A stretch of DNA of 64,000 bases from NCBI GenBank assembly GCA_965153355.1, contig OZ231127.1, forward strand, positions 13,640,001 to 13,704,000, in the 5' to 3' direction. Shown here in pieces: positions 59,808-64,000 of the stretch (the first letter of the stretch is position 1; each line of letters begins with the position of its first letter). This stretch comes from Flaccisagitta enflata (taxonomy: Eukaryota; Chaetognatha; Sagittoidea; Aphragmophora). The notes beneath the pieces were generated by a model. That model had not been told where the DNA came from. It did no database searches and saw nothing but the letters and a program-made list of their open reading frames with translations. The position numbers and the translations under genes were made by a program.

Positions 59808-60170
59808 AAAAACAAAGGGAATAGAAAGCGAAAAGAAAATTAAAAACAAAAGGAATAGAAAGCAGAATAAAATGGAATAAAAATCACGGATGAAAGAGCA
59901 GCGATGGTGGCAATATTAGAGTGAAATGGAAAAAAGGAAGAGAAAAGAAAAGAAACAGAAGAAAGAGGCAATACATTTAACAAAAAAAAAGAAAAATACA
60001 AAAATTACAATAACAATAGATGAAGGAAATATTTTTCTTTATATGACTCTCAAAGCCTCATCGGAAAGCTAAGCTTGGCAAAATGTTAAGCTCCATTCAG
60101 TTCAACAAACGTTGCCAAACTTACATAACAATTTGATTTTCACACTGTTTAAACAAAAGAACACTTAAAA

Positions 60171-60306
60171 ATGTTGCTTCAATTTTCCTCGTCGACGCTT
60201 CGCTTCGTCGGCGTCTGCGCGTGTTGTTTCTTGAGCGGCGCCATCTTGTCAAACGCCTCCACATTTGTATCCTCAAAGGACGATGATCACGGCGCAAACG
60301 ATAGTG
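60171..60306 (+). CDS. GPCR exon 1: start codon and signal peptide
   Basis: First coding exon of a receptor completed by the exon at 60955. ATG at 60171 has A at -3 (TTAAAAATG). It encodes 45 residues plus one base. A hydrophobic segment around residues 11-30 (VGVCACCFLSGAILSNA) looks like a signal peptide, followed by an acidic stretch SSKDDDHGANDS. NAS and NDS are potential N-glycosylation sites, fitting an extracellular N terminus. A strong donor GTAAGA begins at 60307. The exon ends in phase 1, and the next exon starts with two bases completing a Gly codon. A minus-strand open frame over the same bases is antisense shadow. An HLE begins only about 17 bp into the intron. Confidence 0.72.
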
Positions 60307-60323
60307 GTAAGAACTAAACAATA

Positions 60324-60547
60324 ACAAGGCCGGATACACGGCTACCTTAATCGCGTGCGGGTGGGCAGGGGCAGTATTTGAGTTACTAAAGCATTTGGCA
60401 AGGAGCAGTGAGGCCAGAGACCGTAAAACCGTAAAAAAAAGTAAAATGGGGACCGACCGACCGACCAACCAACCAACCAACCAACCAACCGACCGACCGA
60501 CCGACGGACGGACAAAGCGGGGTGTAGAGTCGCGTAGCACGCGACTA
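60324..60547 (+). mobile_element. HLE copy in GPCR intron 1
   Basis: ACAAGGCCGGATACACGGC, half-site ATCGCGTGCGGGTGGGC, AACCAACC/GACCGACC array, GGGGTGTAGAGTCGCGTAGC plus ACGCGACTAAAA. Sits about 17 bp after the splice donor, in the sense orientation. Confidence 0.9.
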
Positions 60548-60724
60548 AAAAGATTGTCACATTTGAAATGCAAAATGTGAGGACCGTGGATCAACGTACT
60601 GACAAACAATAGCCATTTTATCGAGAATTGCACGGAAATGGGCAAATATCAGGTCGGTGGAGTGAAATCAAGCAAAATCGTTCATAGATCTAGCGGTATG
60701 TGAGGGGAATCTATCACAATATCA

Positions 60725-60945
<221 letters not shown>

Positions 60946-60954
60946 TGACGCCAG

Positions 60955-61160
60955 GATCTACTTCAGCTGACGTCAACGATAACATCAACGGATCTTCATC
61001 CTTGTCGTCGTCAGCCTCTCCGATGGCCCCGACAGAGTTGGGAATGAGCAGAGAAACTGCGATCGTTGCGAGCGTTATCATTGGCTCCATCATCGTTGCC
61101 ACCATCGTGGGAAATCTACTTGTCTGCGTTGCCATAGCCACCGACCGCACACTTAAACAG
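60955..61160 (+). CDS. GPCR exon 2: N-terminal tail and TM1
   Basis: 206-bp exon bounded by CGCCAG at its left (with a (CT)n polypyrimidine tract) and CAG followed by GTTTGG at its right. It encodes a Ser-rich tail with an NGSS glycosylation site, then ETAIVASVIIGSIIVATIVG and NLLVCVAIATDRTLKQ. The GN-x-LV pattern holds the conserved TM1 asparagine of class A GPCRs; the NLLVCVAIATDRTLK end resembles aminergic receptors (dopamine, octopamine, serotonin, muscarinic). Ligand class cannot be fixed from TM1. It ends in phase 0. TM2-TM7 are not in the window and presumably lie downstream. Confidence 0.82.
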
Positions 61161-61230
61161 GTTTGGCTTCAAATTTGTCATTTGTCATTTTTTCATTTGT
61201 CATTTGTCATTTGTCATTTATCATTTGTCA

Positions 61231-61262
61231 CTGTCATCATTGGCTCCATTATTGTTACTACT
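61231..61262 (+). pseudogene. Duplicate of GPCR TM1 exon, left piece
   Basis: CATCATTGGCTCCATTATTG, then TTACTACT, repeats the IIGSIIV(A/T)T codons of exon 2 with mostly synonymous changes. It follows a TTTGTCA repeat about 70 bp after the intact exon and breaks off where the retrotransposon starts. It continues at 62560. Confidence 0.75.
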
Positions 61263-62391
61263 ATCGGATTCGAAGGAAGAGCGTGAAAATGAATGGCGTC
61301 GGAAATTCTCCTCGGCAACGTACGCAAGGGAATTATTGCAAGAGGTGGCTCCTCCTACAGTAGCGGTGAATGAGATTGTAGCCTTAAATCAGAGCCTGGA
61401 TGATTCCCATCAGAGTTGGTCATCTTTAGAGCTCAGTGGTGTGTTGTCTCCGGGCCCACTGTCAGCACCACCATCCCCTTCTTTTGATCCTCCTCCTCCT
61501 CCTCCACCCAACCCGCCCCATGGCCAACCCAATGCTAAAAAAGTATTAAAGGGGAAAGTCCAGGCTGGGGTGCAAAAAAGGGTTGACGATTTTTGGAAGG
61601 AGAAGGTCGGACGCTATGTAATGCAAGGGGATTATCTGGCATTGATTATGGAAGAGAAGGGGTGTGTTTCCTGGAAAAGCTATATGTGGGATATACCGCA
61701 AGGAGTTCTTAGATTCGCAATCAATGCCGGAATAAATACCCTCCCAACATTTGATAATCTTAAGCGTTGGGGTAAGAGAGTCAATGACAGGTGTCCTTTC
61801 TGTGGCAATATTCAGACCCTGGCTCACGTCTTATCAAACTGTAGTGTTGCCCTGGATCAGGGTCGATTAACCTGGCGTCACAATTCTGTTCTCTTGACGC
61901 TTATTGAACATATTCAACCTTCCCTCCGTGATAATCATGTTATTTACTCGGACCTCCCTGGTTTTACGGCAGCGCATGGAGGTGTTATTCCTCCTCATGT
62001 TTTAGTCACATCCTTACGTCCTGATATGTGTATAATTGATGAGGTCCAGCGCATTGTCACTATTTTCGAGCTGACATGTCCGTGGGACAACAATATTGCG
62101 AGAAGCCATTCTTACAAAGAGGAAAAATACGCGCCTCTTATCGCTGATCTTTCGCAAAATTTCTCTGTTTTTAATTACTCAATCGAGGTCTCTGCAAGAG
62201 GCCAAATTACCAAAGACAATCGAACGCGCATTAAGGCTTTAATTTGGCGGTGTTGCCGTCAGCCAAAAGGTTTAGTGAAAAGTGTCATAGATTTAATGTC
62301 TAAGGCTGCTTTATTGACGTCGTTTTCTCTTTTTAGCGCGAGAAAAGAGCCAGCGTGGACATCCCCTGGCCCTCTAGTCGTTCGTTCCTGA
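61263..62391 (+). pseudogene. RLE retrotransposon C-terminal domains
   Basis: Open to the TGA at 62389-62391. In order: ENEWRRKFSSATYARELL; a proline-rich linker; WDIPQGVLRFAINAGINTLP; a knuckle CPFCGNIQTLAHVLSNC (C-x2-C-x7-H-x4-C); then RPDMCIID, TIFELTCPWDNNI and SYKEEKYAPLI. RPD, E-L-T and K-x2-KY fit the PD-(D/E)xK nuclease core of RLE elements that cleave target DNA. The reverse transcriptase is missing entirely. The apparent ATG at 61204 lies in a microsatellite and is not a real start. No stop or shift interrupts the remaining domains, so the insertion is fairly young. Confidence 0.85.
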
Positions 62392-62551
62392 TAAGAAACG
62401 TGGGTTTCTTATAGTATTTTTATTTATGTGTTAATTGGTGTTACATCGCTATGATCTGTATTGGACCAGTGGCATAATTGTCTTTTTGCAATCCAATAAT
62501 CTGCTAGCGTTGTGATAATCCTTTGATTGTATATTTATATGAATATACGTC
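61263..62551 (+). mobile_element. 5'-truncated RLE-type non-LTR retrotransposon
   Basis: About 1.29 kb carrying only the C-terminal part of a retrotransposon polyprotein plus a 160-bp 3' UTR without poly(A). TTACTACT occurs at both borders (61255-61262, 62552-62559), a possible target duplication. It has split a duplicated receptor exon. Features are those of elements with a restriction-like endonuclease (R2/NeSL/Hero-type groups), not the APE-type LINE at 895. Confidence 0.82.
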
Positions 62552-62559
62552 TTACTACT

Positions 62560-62610
62560 GGAAATCTCCTTGTCTGCGTTGCCATAGCCACCGATCGCAC
62601 GCTTAAACAG
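62560..62610 (+). pseudogene. Duplicate of GPCR TM1 exon, right piece
   Basis: GGAAATCTCCTTGTCTGCGT to CTTAAACAG, followed by GTTTGGCTTC. Same as 61110-61160 of the intact exon except for three third-position changes (CTA/CTC, GAC/GAT, ACA/ACG), all synonymous. The donor site and the first bases of the intron are also copied. Confidence 0.88.
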
Positions 62611-62624
62611 GTTTGGCTTCATAT

Positions 62625-62765
62625 TTGTTTTTTGTTATTTGTTATTTGTTATTTGTTATTTGTTATTTGTTTTTTGTTTTTTGTTTTTTGTTTTTTGTTT
62701 TTTGTTTTTTGTTTTTTGTTATTTGTTATTTGTTATTTGTTATTTGTTTTTGGTTATTCGTTTTT
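62625..62765. repeat. (TTTGTTA)n / (TTTTTGT)n microsatellite
   Basis: A heptanucleotide array after the duplicate donor, matching in position the TTTGTCA array (61168-61230) after the intact exon's donor. The two arrays probably descend from one copy. 62766-63064 is unassigned. Confidence 0.9.
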
Positions 62766-63064
62766 TTGTTTCACTATGAGTAAGATATTTCAGCGGCTTT
62801 GTCTTATCATTTCTTTGTACATTGACAATAACATTGTCACTGATTAGAAAGCTAAAACAGAAGAGCTTACATGCATGTAAGTCCGGTATTACCATAAATG
62901 AAATCCTCTAACAGGCGAGGTTTCTTCGAGTCTTGGAAGTTGCAGTTGTGGAAACATACATTCACCTCACTTATTTAGTCCTCATCGTAATAGAATAACT
63001 GCAAGTAACCCGGGTTTAAAATATCGCCGCGGACGAGTGCATTATCAAAGAAGCATTCCTATCT

Positions 63065-63239
63065 TTAGCTGCGGACACGCCACTCTATAAGAGGCTTTGT
63101 CCATTGGTCCGTTGGTCTGCTGTTCCGACTGTCTATGGACAAAAGCGATTAGTGGGATGGATATGCATGTGTAGGAGGGGGGAGGGACATGGGATGTGGA
63201 TGGGGTTTGAAACAATATTGTGATCCCGCGTCACTTGTT
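63065..63239 (-). mobile_element. HLE copy, GCTGCGGAC subfamily
   Basis: TTAGCTGCGGACACGCCACTC hairpin with mismatches, CTATAAGAGGCTTTGTCC stub, short array, a GTGGATGGGG body, then ACAATATTGTGATCCCGCG and TCACTTGTT end. A (GGAC)n with ACAAAGCGAG at 63298-63320 may be another fragment. 63321-63625 unassigned. Confidence 0.7.
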
Positions 63240-63624
63240 AATAAAATGCTCGTATTCACCTTTTTAGACACAAGCATCTCTAACGGATTGACCAACTGAC
63301 GGACGGACGGACAAAGCGAGTCTGGTCATCGAAAACAAATAAAGCAAAGTGCTTTGTGTTGACCAACTTGTATAGCACCGAATTGTTTGGAAACCCAACG
63401 GTCAGACGTGCCGATGGGAGGATAAACCAACTCGATGGGTTGAGCCTCTATCGTAGGTGTGAGTGGAAACTTCTGCTGGCAACAGACGAAATTATTGATA
63501 TTTGATTGACAGAAAATGGTCCCTTTCTTTCCTTTATGGCAAGAAATGGCTGAAGTTGGCACACTTCATCACAATCAAGACCAGCTGAAACTGGAAATCA
63601 AAATCAAATATGGAGATATGACGC

Positions 63625-63808
<184 letters not shown>

Positions 63809-64000
63809 GAGACAGTTAGACAGACAGACAGAAGGACAGACAGACATACAGACAAACGAACACACCGGTCAGAGAGAGACCAAACGAGGCAGAAAGACAC
63901 AGATACAGACCGCCTGACTGACATATCATTAAAGGTCTAGATTGCGATATGGGGGAAATCACATACAAGTCTAGACACATTTAAAATCTATTCTTACAAT

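Noticed and set aside
60121-60645. 174-codon minus-strand frame
   Set aside because: Antisense to GPCR exon 1 and running through an HLE; the plus-strand reading has a start, signal peptide, donor and matching phase.

Overview
The window is metazoan genomic DNA that is almost entirely repeats and dead mobile elements. I support one host gene fragment: the first two coding exons of a class A (probably aminergic) G-protein-coupled receptor at 60171-61160 on the + strand. Evidence for an animal: a spliced GPCR start with matching exon phases, decayed APE-type and restriction-like-endonuclease-type non-LTR retrotransposons, Tc1/mariner, pogo-like and hAT-like elements, and very long (CT)n, (GT)n and (AG)n tracts. 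The SSR load suggests an invertebrate, perhaps marine, but I cannot name a phylum.

Layout. 0.2-5 kb: a broken APE-type LINE split by a small DNA element, then a C-rich minisatellite. 5-18 kb: nested palindromic DNA elements (hAT, Tc1-like), minisatellites and short hairpin-ended elements. 18-31 kb: a pogo-like MITE, a 2-kb hAT element with GGAAGC arrays, minisatellites. 31-37 kb: pyrimidine tracts, a Tc1-like transposase relic carrying a hAT MITE, very long (GT)n/(CT)n. 37-50 kb: a higher-order minisatellite, more hAT and Tc1-like MITEs, three tandem SSR-bearing units. 50-60 kb: a second pogo-like copy, further hairpin-ended elements, a large foldback inserted in one of them. 60-64 kb: the receptor exons, a partial exon duplication interrupted by a 5'-truncated RLE retrotransposon, and terminal microsatellites.

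The dominant component is a superfamily of short (about 140-580 bp) non-coding elements, here called HLE (hairpin-ended elements), with at least 30 copies or fragments. One end is AACAAG; the other is a hairpin followed by CTAAAA. A CGGA/CCGT-type tetranucleotide array lies next to the hairpin. The hairpin differs between subfamilies, and the same half-site recurs about 28 nt inside the AACAAG end and changes along with it. One copy at 59605-59807 lies in a 34-bp tandem unit whose neighbouring unit is an empty site, which shows precise insertion without target duplication. These traits resemble non-autonomous Helentron-like (HINE) elements; that classification is inference.

Most long open frames here are read-through of microsatellites (Leu-Ser, Val-Cys, Arg-Glu, poly-His, Thr-His) and are not annotated as genes. 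Boundaries and target duplications were read by eye; no database search was possible.
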